Of a stretch of 64,000 nt of DNA, positions 54,521-64,000 are shown piece by piece. Both the position numbers and the translations under genes were made by a program. How positions within the stretch are numbered: position 1 is the stretch's first letter; each line of letters begins with the position of its first letter. This DNA comes from Siphonodentalium dalli (lineage: Eukaryota > Mollusca > Scaphopoda > Gadilida > Siphonodentaliidae): assembly GCA_032622095.1 (NCBI GenBank), contig CP136067.1, positions 135,659,990-135,723,989 on the forward strand, given 5' to 3'. Below the pieces are notes generated by a model. It searched no databases. It was not told the origin of the DNA and worked only from the letters and a program-made list of their open reading frames with translations.

Positions 54521-54810
54521 AATCTCAATTATATGACATTCAATGTTATTATCCCCCGGCAAATGAAGTTGTGGTGCGGAGCACTTGTTGATAGCACTGA
54601 AATCTCTGAATTCAATTACAGCGTTATCAGTCACCGCTGCTGATGATGTTACATGTATATGAAAGTCAATCGACATGCTTAGATTGAAGATTGTCAAACT
54701 TCGCTTATCAAGCATTCAGGGACTATAACATGCTGTATGTGGCAAGAAAATGCGTCCAATGGTAGCTGAACTATAAGCTGTCAATAAATCTTGCATAACT
54801 CCAGAGGTGA
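54521..54810 (+). other. Likely 3' UTR with polyadenylation signal
   Basis: The first AATAAA after the stop is at 54,783-54,788 (GTCAATAAATCTTGC), 263 bp downstream. No other transcript feature is visible, and the cleavage site is a guess. Confidence 0.55.
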
Positions 54811-55018
54811 ATTGTATTAAATGAGTTGTTATTGTCTATAATACAGACTATAATATGATATGTTTCATGTCACACTGCCGTGTAAAGAAATGGGTGAGAA
54901 TTGTTCCACATAATTTGTTTGGAAATCAAGCATAGCCATAATAGTAATACTGTCAATGCTAGAAGTGCGAGATTTGAGATTATCAAATCTGAATATCACA
55001 AATTCTGGAGTCTCTTTA

Positions 55019-55464
55019 AAGGCCCACTTAATTTTCGAACCCCCAGATCACATTATATAAAATATATGCCATATAATATACCATTTGAATGAGGAAGCTC
55101 CAAAACATTGTATTATCAACTTATTTGATGTAATACACTGTGACCATGTTGTTTTTGTTGAGAAACCAACATTTGTTCTGTGCTGAAGTTTTACACAAAG
55201 TCTATTATTTTCAATGGAAGGGGAATAACTCTATATATTTAGATATAGAGTTATTCCCATTCCATTGAAAATTAAATTTTGTTTGAATTCTGGGAGCCAT
55301 AACGGGTGATTCGATTTTATGATTTCTCTTACTCAATGGGCACCTTCTGAGACACAGATGTTCCAAATGTTTTAGCATGTTAATCATATTTTATGGCATT
55401 AATTGTTATTAAAACCTTATATCAAGGCACTATAAATTGGCGACAAGAAAATTATGTGGGCCTT
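55019..55464. mobile_element. TA-target foldback element (AAGGCCCACTTAATTTTCGA)
   Basis: Left AAGGCCCACTTAATTTTCGA, right inverted AAGGCCCACATAATTTTC, TA at 55,017-55,018 and 55,465-55,466. An internal palindrome GGGGAATAACTCTATATAT lies near 55,220-55,255. Confidence 0.85.
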
Positions 55465-55466
55465 TA

Positions 55467-56006
55467 TAGATATTGATTATGTTCAGGAAATCTTCTTTCC
55501 ATATGACTCAACTACTCATACTATTAATTTATTAAAATATAAAACAAAGATATTGTCTATTTTGACGGACTACATGTTGTTAATTTATATATAATCTCAG
55601 GATTAGGAAAATAAGTTGGAGGATTTTGTCGCAATATACTGGTCAGGCACATTCTGAATTAAACTAATATAGTGATATTTAACTATTTTATTTGAATTTG
55701 ACAGTGCCAAATCCACTATTTCCCTAGCTAGCTGTTTTTGTGAAAACGTGATGATCCTGCAATCCAGTGCACAGCCAAATTTTACTCCAAACAATATATC
55801 GCAGCGAATGAACAGTCTCCCGATAACATTTGTTTTGCAACCTTTGCGCCTGCTTTTGTATTCAAAATTGTTTCAAGAATGCCTTTCTAGTGGCCATAAC
55901 AAGGCAAGGCAATTGCTCCCTCTTAATAATATTTAGACTAATTGAATGCTAATTGAGTGCCTTAATTGTCCTGTGTCATAATTAATCATTCTCGTGGATA
56001 GGAATA
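55467..56006. other. Nothing recognised
   Basis: AT-rich intergenic sequence without an element end or plausible exon. Confidence 0.5.
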
Positions 56007-56207
56007 CAGTAATGCTCTAATTAATCGACTTCTTAACCACAGCAGAATTATGGGTAACTTTTCAGGATTTAGTCGGAAATATGGCTTGTTGCCATTCATT
56101 GGAAAGCTTTCCGCTAAATTGGCAACAAGCCATATTTCCGACTAAATCCTGAAAAGTTACCAATAATTCTTCTGTGGTTAAGAAGTCGATTACTGAGAGC
56201 ATTACTG
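56007..56207. mobile_element. CAGTAATGCCC foldback element
   Basis: CAGTAATGCTCTAATTAATC to GAGCATTACTG, TA-flanked, with a short central deletion. Confidence 0.87.
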
Positions 56208-56357
56208 TATGTTATTTCATCACAAAAATAAACATCTGATACCAAATTATTGGGACACTGATTTTGAATATTTTTTGTGAAATATGGATTTTCCCTGTTT
56301 TATTGAATTCACAAAACTGCAATATCCACATCCAACTATTATAGCTAAATATAACTA

Positions 56358-56539
56358 CAGTAATGCCCTAAATAATCGACTTCTTTCAGGATTTAGTCAG
56401 AAATACGGCTTGTTGCCATTCATCGGAAAGCTCTCAGAGGTTTCCGATGAATTGCAACAATCCATATTTCTGACTAAATCCTGAAAAGTTACCCATAATT
56501 CTTCTGTGGTTAAGATGTCAATTATTTAGGGCATTACTG
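56358..56539. mobile_element. CAGTAATGCCC foldback element, left arm deleted
   Basis: CAGTAATGCCCTAAATAATC then TTTCAGGATTTAGTCAGAAA; complete right arm ending GGGCATTACTG. Confidence 0.85.
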
Positions 56540-56762
56540 TATAGTTGAATTCAGGACATGCCTGACCTGATATATGTGATACTAATTCTCATGCTCTTAT
56601 GTGTCTCCACTTTTTGATAGATATATACTGTTATTGATTCTGTGATATTTATATAGTTCAAGTTTTACAAATTTTGGAATAAATTTTATTTTGCAATCTT
56701 TCCTGTTTAAATGTTCCCAGACACATATTGTGGTAGTCTATATTTATGGGCTTGACATGACC

Positions 56763-57133
56763 TTAACCCTTTACCCAACAGAACGGCCCTGTGCCAATGC
56801 ATTCTCTTATATATGCGAGTCGACCATAGGTCGCCTCGCATATATAAGAGAATGCATTGGCTTAACACATTAAAAATTATAAAATTGTTAAAGAATGTAA
56901 GAAAAAATGGTAAAAAGATTATTTTTAGGCCAATGCATTCTCTTATATATGCGAGGCGACCTATGGTCGACTCGCATATATAAGAGAATGTATTGGCACA
57001 GGGCATAACTGTAACTATCACAATGTGGTCAAGTAGCCGGTTCCTATGATATCCATATTTGTATGGTTCTATTGAGACAGACCGAAGATATTTTAGGCTG
57101 TTGAAGCTTTATTTGGCCGGTTTGTAGGGTTAA
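56763..57133. mobile_element. TTAA-type foldback element, type 3, near-identical to 29,387
   Basis: TTAACCCTTTACCCAACAGA at the left and GGCCGGTTTGTAGGGTTAA at the right. Paired hairpins at ~56,794-56,862 and ~56,930-56,998. Sequence matches the 29,387 copy almost throughout, apart from a deleted 13-bp GGCCGGTTTT repeat and short indels. Confidence 0.88.
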
Positions 57134-57301
57134 GCCTTCTCCCACAGTTTATATTATACACATATATTTCATTTGTAAGGGAGGGCTCGAAAACATAGGT
57201 ATTTCTAAATTTATAGATTAAATCACAAGATAATTGAGCTTTAAAGTTGATTGACAGTGATACCTGGTTAAACCGCACTGAGGTGTTCAGAATGGAATAA
57301 C

Positions 57302-57781
57302 CAGGGACCAGTTTAGAGGCTTCAAATTTGGGAGAAATCGCTTCTCCCTATTTGATTATTAGGGAGAAGTGGACTGTTATCAAGGAGAAGTCATAATGGC
57401 TCAAGTTCAATTTAGATCCCAACATCACCATTATACAATGTATGATCTTATTATGCAGTACAATAGCCCAATTGTAAAATAATTATAAGAGTAAGGACCC
57501 CAGTATGATAAAAAATAGTTTAAATATGCTGCAGGGACATACAGTAATGCCCTAAATAATCGACTCCTTAACCACAGCAGAATTATGGGCCATATTTCCG
57601 ACTATATCCTGAAAAGTTACCCATAATTCTGCTGTGGTTTAAGGAGTCGATTATTTAGGGCATTACTGTAGGCATACTGGTATATGAGAGAGAAGTCACT
57701 TCTCCCTAGGAAAAAATTAGGGAGAAGTGACACAATTTAGGGAGAAGATATCTCCCAAGTCGCCCTGTAGGCTGGTCCCTG
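57302..57781. mobile_element. GGGAGAAGT-family hAT-like element with nested foldback
   Basis: CAGGGACCAG at the left and inverted CTGGTCCCTG at the right. Flanks GGAATAAC (57,294-57,301) and AGAATAAC (57,782-57,789) match in 7 of 8 bases, as expected of a hAT duplication. It contains a CAGTAATGCCC element at 57,542-57,668. Confidence 0.8.
57542..57668. mobile_element. CAGTAATGCCC element, shortened, nested
   Basis: CAGTAATGCCCTAAATAATC to GGGCATTACTG, TA on both sides, 127 bp. Confidence 0.87.
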
Positions 57782-57924
57782 AGAATAACAAAGACTCATG
57801 CCAAAGTAAGTTATTTTCATAAATTTGGTATCAAAATAGGCAGAAAATAGCGCCATTGTTATAAACGAAGTACATGCAGTGACTATTGTTAGTGGAATCA
57901 TTTCCATCATGTTTATGCCCATTA

Positions 57925-58391
57925 AAGATTCATATTTGGAATTTACTCTCCCGAATTACTATTGCCTTGGCTTCGGGGTAAAAGATTTTTTATTAGAGTC
58001 GAGGAACCCACCCATCAAAGCTCAGAGTGATCAGATATTGATTTTTGAAATTGTTTAATTCTCGAGATATGTACTTATTTGTGGCCTGGAAAAAATTGGT
58101 CAAGGCGATGGTCTTGGACAAAATTGTGGATGAAGATGGATAGCTCTAAAATCAAGTGGTAATAGGGCCAAATTTTGTGATAATCAAGTGATAATACGGC
58201 CATATTTCATTGGAACAACATGTCGTTGAATAACACGTTTTGAGAAATTTAATACCATAGTTGACTGTGGTTAGCATTATTTCATTGTAATTAATCGATT
58301 CTGATATTAACTAAAGCGTATTTTGAAGAAATGTTGTTGTTGTAACTAGATGATATGGGGACCGCCTGATCGGATTGAGTACCTTTAAACC
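57925..58391 (-). repeat. CCGATTCGATGGTCC-family repeat, inverted
   Basis: Contains CAAAGCTCAGAGTGATCAGA and ends GGGGACCGCCTGATCGGATTGAGTACCTTTAA, the complement of the start at 8,966. Confidence 0.6.
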
Positions 58392-58952
58392 TTTTATAGT
58401 GATGTGAAACACTTCACTGAGGTATTCAGTACGGAATAAAAAAGAATCATGCCAAAATAAGTCATTTTCATAAATTTGTTTTCAAAATAGGCGGAAAAAC
58501 AGCTTCATTGTTATAAACGAATTACATGTAGTCACTGTTGTTAGCGGAATCATTGCCGTTATGTTCATGCACATTAATTCCACCTGAACAAAGCAGTAAA
58601 TATTTACATATGTGCATAGAAATGATGTTGTGTTATTTCAAATTGCACTGTAGTTTGGGATGGAATTTTCGATAATCATAATTAATTGCAATGAAGATAG
58701 TGTTTGGATGCTATAACTTATCAGTTTTATTCAGAAGTAAGTCCATAATATGTCTTTACTCATAAGCAGTCCCATATGTTTTGTGGAAAATCGTGGAAAA
58801 AAAAATAAAAAAAAATATGAATGTAAATCTGGTTGCCAGAGTTTGAGATGTGCTCTGTTACACGCTGTATAATTCCAAAAGTTGAGGTTGGATCTTTGGA
58901 CACATCCCCACCAAACCCCCTGCTTCCACATCCCTGCAAGTTAGATTTGTCC
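58392..58952. other. Intergenic, nothing firm
   Basis: 58,430-58,570 loosely repeats 57,780-57,915 (AATCATGCCAAAATAAGTCA, TTATAAACGAATTACATG), suggesting a diverged direct duplication. No gene was recognised. Confidence 0.4.
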
Positions 58953-59175
58953 TTAACCATTCCATGACTAGAGCTTCCTGAAATTTTGCGAAAACCCTGT
59001 GCCAATGCATTCGTATGTATATGTGAGTCTCCCATATATAAGAGAATACATTGTAAGCCAGTGCTTTCTCTTATATTTACGAGGCTCCATATGGGAGGCT
59101 CGCATATATAAATGAATGTACTGGTGCAGGGTATTTAATGCTGCACCAGCTCAGTTCCCATCATGAAAGGGTTAA
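58953..59175. mobile_element. TTAA-type foldback element, type 1
   Basis: TTAA at 58,953-58,956 and 59,172-59,175. Termini CCATTCCATGACTAGAGC and inverted CCCATCATGAAAGGG. The first hairpin is eroded and the second (about 59,058-59,126) is mostly intact. Confidence 0.8.
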
Positions 59176-59569
59176 ACTCATAGTTTTCCACACATATAGT
59201 TATTCTTGGAGACAATATAAGGGTGAATGTACTGGCTGGGTGAAAAGCCATATGTCACTGGAAAAATGTGATTAAATTAACCTGATTAAACTGCATGAGT
59301 CTGCTTGCAAAGTTACAACCCATTAGGTGTTTATTGAATAAAGTTAATCATTTCCAATGCATTGGTCATATGTAACACCTGTCGCCACAGATTGTGTGCT
59401 AAAAAAAATGTGGCACGGAATATAGAAAAGTCCCATATATTGAATATTAAAGGTGGTCTATCTCTCCTAAACACGTTTTATATAGTTTCCGGGGTATAAA
59501 ATAATTATGAGTCAATGACACCTGTCCGGAAATGCTTCTATCAATTAAAGATCCATAATCCTAATTAAC

Positions 59570-60004
59570 GCTCTCAAATTACTATCTCCTTGGCTTTGGG
59601 AGTAAAAAATGTTTGATTCGAGTTGAGGAACCCACCCATCAAAGCTCAAGAGTGATCAGATATCGATTTTTGAAATCTATTATTGTTCACCACCGATAAT
59701 ATTTTAGTGGCACAGTAAACAGTCGACGAGAAGACAGTATTGGACCAAATTGCGGATGAAGATGGATAATTCTAAAATCAAGTGGCTTTTTTTGTGTCAG
59801 ATATTTGACAATCCGGCAAAAATTTCGTTGAACAAAATGTTGATAAATAACGCAGTTTTGGCAATTTTATACTACAGTTGACTGGAAAGCATTATTTTTG
59901 GGCAATTACTCGATACTGTTAACTGAAGCGGCATTTCAAAAAATGTTGTTGTTGTTGGAATCTGATGATATGAGGACCATCGAATTGGATTGTTTACCTT
60001 TAAT
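59570..60004 (-). repeat. CCGATTCGATGGTCC-family repeat, inverted
   Basis: TTACTATCTCCTTGGCTTTG, CATCAAAGCTCAAGAGTGAT and GAGGACCATCGAATTGGATT; it parallels 57,925-58,391. Confidence 0.6.
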
Positions 60005-60297
60005 ATTGATTTTATATCAAATTCTCTGGAATAATACATACAATCAATTTAGGAAATTTTACGTCTCTCAAAGCTTAACAAGCATGGTAACTATCTCTAT
60101 CTGAGATCGCCTGCTGGTCTATTCTAAAAATAGTAAAAACCAAAAAATGTCCCAATTGATTATCAAATTATATAAGAAGATATTGATATAAAATAAATAT
60201 TAATTGATAGCGGAGTTCTGTGTTGGAAGTCATAGGTCGATGAATGCTATTGGATATTTAGAAATCCCAGAGTTTCGGGGTATATTATTGAACTGGT

Positions 60298-61022
60298 TAA
60301 CGTTATTGTACGAATTTGTTGTGACATTACTAATGAAAATGAGAGCAAAGTAGGTCTATTTTTACATGTATGTTTAATGTCAGTTGTACAAACGTTTATA
60401 AAAAATATGTTATTACGCATGAAGCCATGAATCAACATTCAATGCATTGAAAACCTTTAAAGGCCCACTTAATTTTCGAGTCATCAATTAGTATTTTTAT
60501 AGCGCATTGATATACAGTTATAATAACAATATATGGCATAAAATATGATTAAAATACTATAATTCATCACCATTTAAAACATCTGTGTCTCAGAAGATGC
60601 CCATAGAATGACTTAATTCCCCCCCCCCCCCCTTTGGATCCCAGAATGCAACAGAATTCAAACTTTTTCTAGATGACAAATTGTGTTGGCAACTCAACAA
60701 AAACAACATGTCCTCGGTTTATTACACCGGATACGTTGATAATACAATGGTTTGGAGCTTCCTCTTTCAAATGGTGTATAATACAGTGTATAATATTGCA
60801 TATATTTTATATAATGTAATCTGGGGGTTGAAGGTTAGAAAATTAAGTGGGCCTTTAACGTTATTGTACGAGTTTGTCGTGACCTTACTTATGAAAATGA
60901 GAACAAAGTAGGTCTATTTTTACATGTATGTTTAATGTCAGTTGTACAAACATTTATTTTAAAATATGTTATTACGCATGAAGCCATGAACCCACATCCA
61001 AATGCATTGAAATCCTTTAAAG
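60298..61022. repeat. ~165-bp direct duplication flanking a TA-target element
   Basis: 60,298-60,459 and 60,857-61,022 share TTAACGTTATTGTACGA, AGTAGGTCTATTTTTACATG, TGTTTAATGTCAGTTGTACA and TTACGCATGAAGCCATGAA. Between them lies exactly one foldback element. Confidence 0.85.
60460..60855. mobile_element. TA-target foldback element between direct repeats
   Basis: AAGGCCCACTTAATTTTCGA to the inverse AATTAAGTGGGCCTT; TA flanks. Contains a poly-C run near 60,619. Confidence 0.85.
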
Positions 61023-61965
61023 AACCCATGGAACCGTGTGATGGGAATTAAACTATTTTGACCCTCTAAATCTAAAATCAATTTTTAAAAAGGATTAAAG
61101 CGAATTATTCATTTTTAAGTAAAGAAATGTAACATTTGTTGATTGTGTGACTGTATCACCTGGCAGTAGGATTAGTCAACCACCATAATTGTGAGTAACG
61201 CCTGGAAATTATAATGATCTTTTCTAAGGTTATATTGAAATACTCGTCACTTATACTATCGGATCTTATACTGTGGTGAGTATTCAATATTTTGTCCTCC
61301 CTAATTTTGGGTTATAACTGTATTTGCTATAAAAGAAAGGGGAATTTCCGGTTCCAATGACAGAGATAGTTAAAAATTGGACCAAGCATTCATTGCAGAG
61401 ACCGCTCATAATTATGTGATGTATATTGTATAACAATAATGGCTACCAATAACCTCCACCATAACTAAAATATACACATGTATTATACCCCATTTGGAAG
61501 AGTGGCTACATATCGCAAACCCAATGTATATCAAAGTGCAGAGTACCCAAGGTATATCAAAGTGGGATGTTTGTGGGCGATGATAGAATGAGCTCTTTGC
61601 CAGTTTTGATACAAATGGTGCGTGGATTTCGGGCGCGAATGTCGATCGCGACTTCTGTGAATATAATTCTAAATCCTATAATTAATTTTGATATACTGTA
61701 CTAAACTTTCGTTTGTTTAAATGTGTATTCAGGGTTCCAGACCTCCAGCTAGCTACAACAAAAACAACAACAACCACAACAAAAACATACACATCTAATT
61801 TAACATTGTTTCTGCTTTGTTCTCTTGAAAAAACTGTTGAAAATCAAATATGACATACAATCTAGATCTAAAAATACCGAAGATGATCATTTTGTTATAT
61901 ACATATTAACAAAATAATTGATCATATGCCACGAATCTTCACTCTGGACTGTCTCTGGTTAAAAT
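61023..61965. other. Intergenic, only an AACAAC microsatellite
   Basis: ACAACAAAAACAACAACAAC at ~61,755-61,785. No gene or element end was recognised. Confidence 0.5.
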
Positions 61966-62140
61966 CCCACTTAATTTTCGAACTCCCAAATCATATTATA
62001 TAAAATTTACCCATAATTATGCTGTGGTTAATCAGTCGATTAATTAGGGCATTACTGTATACCATTTGAAAAAGAGGAAGCTCCAGAGACATTGTATTAT
62101 TAACTTATCCGGTGTAATAAATTTTGAACATGTTGTTTGT
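61966..62140. mobile_element. TA-target element fragment with nested CAGTAATGCCC scrap
   Basis: CCCACTTAATTTTCGAACTC at the left. A truncated right arm of the CAGTAATGCCC family (62,006-62,058, ending GGGCATTACTGTA) is inserted into ATATAAAAT. The host resumes as ACCATTTGAAAAAG. Confidence 0.7.
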
Positions 62141-62879
62141 TGAGGCACCAACGTGTTTTCGGTGCTTAAGTTTCATCTGGATTGTACTGCAAGTAATAAT
62201 TCAAAAGAGACCACCCTACACATCTTTGAATGTACAGTCTCAAAATCGGTTTTGCTTCAATTTCAACATATACTCCATGAAAAATGTTCTCTTAACTTTG
62301 AAATTACACCTCAATATATCATTCTTGGGTTAAACCCCCAACCCCCCCCCCCCCCCCGGAAATGTCACAAAACAATTCTTTTGATATATGTGTACTGTTG
62401 TATAAGAAGTATATATACTCTTGCAAATTTAAGAATATTGACCCTACAATTTCTGGTCTAATTGAATGCATTAAAAACTACAAATTTACTGAAAAAAAAA
62501 CAGACATAATTATATTCTCGCCCACATGCTTCAGTATGTCAAACTCCCACAGAAAAAAGAATAAAATATAAATAAATTATAGTATTCTAGAATGGTAAGA
62601 TGTGTTACAACTTGTATCCAAATGCCTTACATGGACAAAGGTTGCCTTCACCTTCCATTTAATGGGCTGAGATGGGAATGGCATTCGCATCTGGTCCAGT
62701 GTGGGTGGGTTGGATGCAGGACCGGGGCAGGTGATTGTAATATCGTTTGTCCCAATACCAATTATGTTGAACTTATTATATACATGTATGTTGAACCTAT
62801 TAACTTTGTTATAACTATATATATTTGAGATCAAATAGAAACATTTATAAAAAAAAAAAAAATAATTCATCTGGATAGT
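62141..62879. other. Intergenic, nothing recognised
   Basis: A poly-C run at ~62,342-62,357 and poly-A at ~62,851. Opposed short open frames here show no recognisable protein. Confidence 0.45.
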
Positions 62880-63350
62880 ACGGTAACGTGGACCGCCACC
62901 TCCTCTTTTGTTACTAACTTGTTTAATCACGTTACTAACTTGTGTAAACAAGTTAGCTAACTTGTTTAAACAAGTTACTAAATTGTTTAAACAAGTTAGC
63001 TAACTTAGTTAAACTTGTTTAAACTAACTTGTTTAAACAAGTTAACTAACTTGTGTAAACAAGTTAGTAACAGAAGAGGAGGTGGTGTCTCTACGCTGTC
63101 GTAGAAAATGGCATGAGTGATTGGCCAGATGCTAACTTGTTTAATCAAGTTAGCTAAATTGTTTAAACAAGTTAGTACCTTGTTTAAACAAGTTAGTTAA
63201 CTTGTTTAAACAAGTTAGTTAACTTGTTAGTAACTTGTTTAAACACAAGTTAGTTAACTTGTTTAAACAAATTGGTAACGTGTTTACACAAGTTATTTAA
63301 CTTGTTTAAGTTAATAACAAAAGAGGAGGTGTCGGTTCTACGCTACCTTA
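62880..63350. repeat. Array of CTTGTTTAAACAAG palindromes between inverted ends
   Basis: About 18 copies of AACTTGTTTAAACAAGTTAG at ~22-bp spacing. The outer ends CACCTCCTCTTTTGTTACTA and, inverted, CACCTCCTCTTTTGTTATTA form terminal inverted repeats of ~40 bp (CGGTAACGTGG and AGGTAGCGTAG at the tips). A third inverted end lies at ~63,070-63,110, so two elements may be joined. TA flanks. Confidence 0.82.
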
Positions 63351-63842
63351 AGTTTGTTACATTTATATTTTTATATTTCATTGCCAATAAAATAATCAAA
63401 TCAAAATCCAAATTTATAAAGAATTAACATGATATATACAAAAAAGTATATAATCGCATATATGTATAACATTTTGTAAATCCATTATTAATTCGTTCGG
63501 ATGATTAAATCAATCAATATGGAATACATAGAAATCACACTACTATGCTACGTTTAACACCTATTTTCAACATGTCAAGAGATATGAGACCGACTTTTAA
63601 AAAATGATATTGGACCTGCGACTGAACTGATGAAAACCCGTTAATCAATATGATGTTAGTCCCAATGATGACTTTAGTTATTCATAATCATAATAATGAC
63701 TAAGACGAAACATAGCTCATAATGACCGGTGATATGTTAGTCATAACGACTAAGAAATTTTGATTGGGTTATTAGACTTGAATTGCATGTGTCAGTCAAA
63801 ATGACTATGATTGCAACATAATTAATGACTAACTTTTCTTAG
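63351..63842. other. Intergenic or intronic, short ATGACTAA words
   Basis: 63,650-63,840 repeats TTAGTCATAATGACTAAG-like words on both strands (a weak palindromic cluster). Nothing coding. Confidence 0.4.
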
Positions 63843-63945
63843 TACTGGGAAGGTGAAAATGAAAATTGGTGGACATTTTTACAAACAATTCCAATACGCA
63901 ACCAGATGATATATCATATATCCAGACTTCGAGACCGAGTAGAAA
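63843..63945 (+). CDS. Possible exon of a neighbouring gene
   Basis: Acceptor ACTTTTCTTAG and strong donor GTAAGT enclose 34 open codons plus one base: YWEGENENWWTFLQTIPIRN, then QMIYHISRLRDRVE. The composition (Trp, Arg, Glu) and splice sites look like a real exon. I do not recognise the protein, and no companion exon is in the window. Confidence 0.35.
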
Positions 63946-64000
63946 GTAAGTCACGCTATCAATCAATTCTCTAAAACACAGCCAGAGGCTGGTCTGTTGA

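Noticed and set aside
62577..62951. Opposed frames of 124 and 78 codons
   Set aside because: No homology recognised, atypical composition, and overlap with a homopolymer and element end.

Overview
The window is eukaryotic, AT-rich and intron-dominated. One multi-exon gene runs on the + strand from before the left edge to 54,520. The rest is a dense mixture of transposable elements, foldback elements and satellites. The repeats point to a lophotrochozoan, most likely a bivalve mollusc: long arrays of the 'GCGCGGGCTACAGGTCGTAC' type resemble the pearl elements described from bivalves, and there is a tRNA-derived SINE, a CR1/L2-type LINE with an esterase-bearing ORF1, and many TTAA-, TA- and 8-bp-TSD foldback elements. 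The species cannot be named from sequence alone.

The gene is a TRPM2-like cation channel. I could assemble 20 exons (4,940 to 54,520) whose splice phases all agree. They join into 927 codons plus a stop, covering the pre-S1 region, S1-S6, the TRP helix, the C-terminal coiled coil and a complete NUDT9-homology (Nudix-like) domain that ends at TGA 54,518-54,520. The N-terminal TRPM homology region must lie upstream. Residues matching the known intracellular calcium site are present in S2 and S3. The Nudix box is degenerate, suggesting ADP-ribose binding without hydrolysis. The two most diagnostic exons, pore (14,326-14,506) and Nudix box (48,788-48,928), each have their splice junctions copied repeatedly into the flanking introns. 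This is the most unusual structure in the window.

Layout. 1-4,939 is repeat sequence, including two hAT-type elements. 4,940-16,977 carries exons 1-9 with foldback elements. The 12-kb intron 16,978-29,230 holds a sense-oriented LINE: ORF1, an extra 572-codon ORF and a broken ORF2, which is interrupted by a 498-bp element. It also holds a 1.8-kb element built on a 'GATGGCTAGTAGGCC' minisatellite. 29,231-38,571 carries exons 10-15, with nested elements, a Mutator-type element and an hAT transposase relic. 38,572-44,892 is satellite sequence: a pearl-like array, a 46-bp array grown from an element terminus, and a 122-bp GC-rich array. 44,893-54,520 carries exons 16-20. 54,521-64,000 is mainly repeats, with a palindrome array at 62.9-63.35 kb and one possible exon of a neighbouring gene at 63,843.

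Several element families recur many times. Their ends and target duplications can be read directly, so insertion order and nesting can be followed in places. Families are named here only by their visible termini; no database search was possible.
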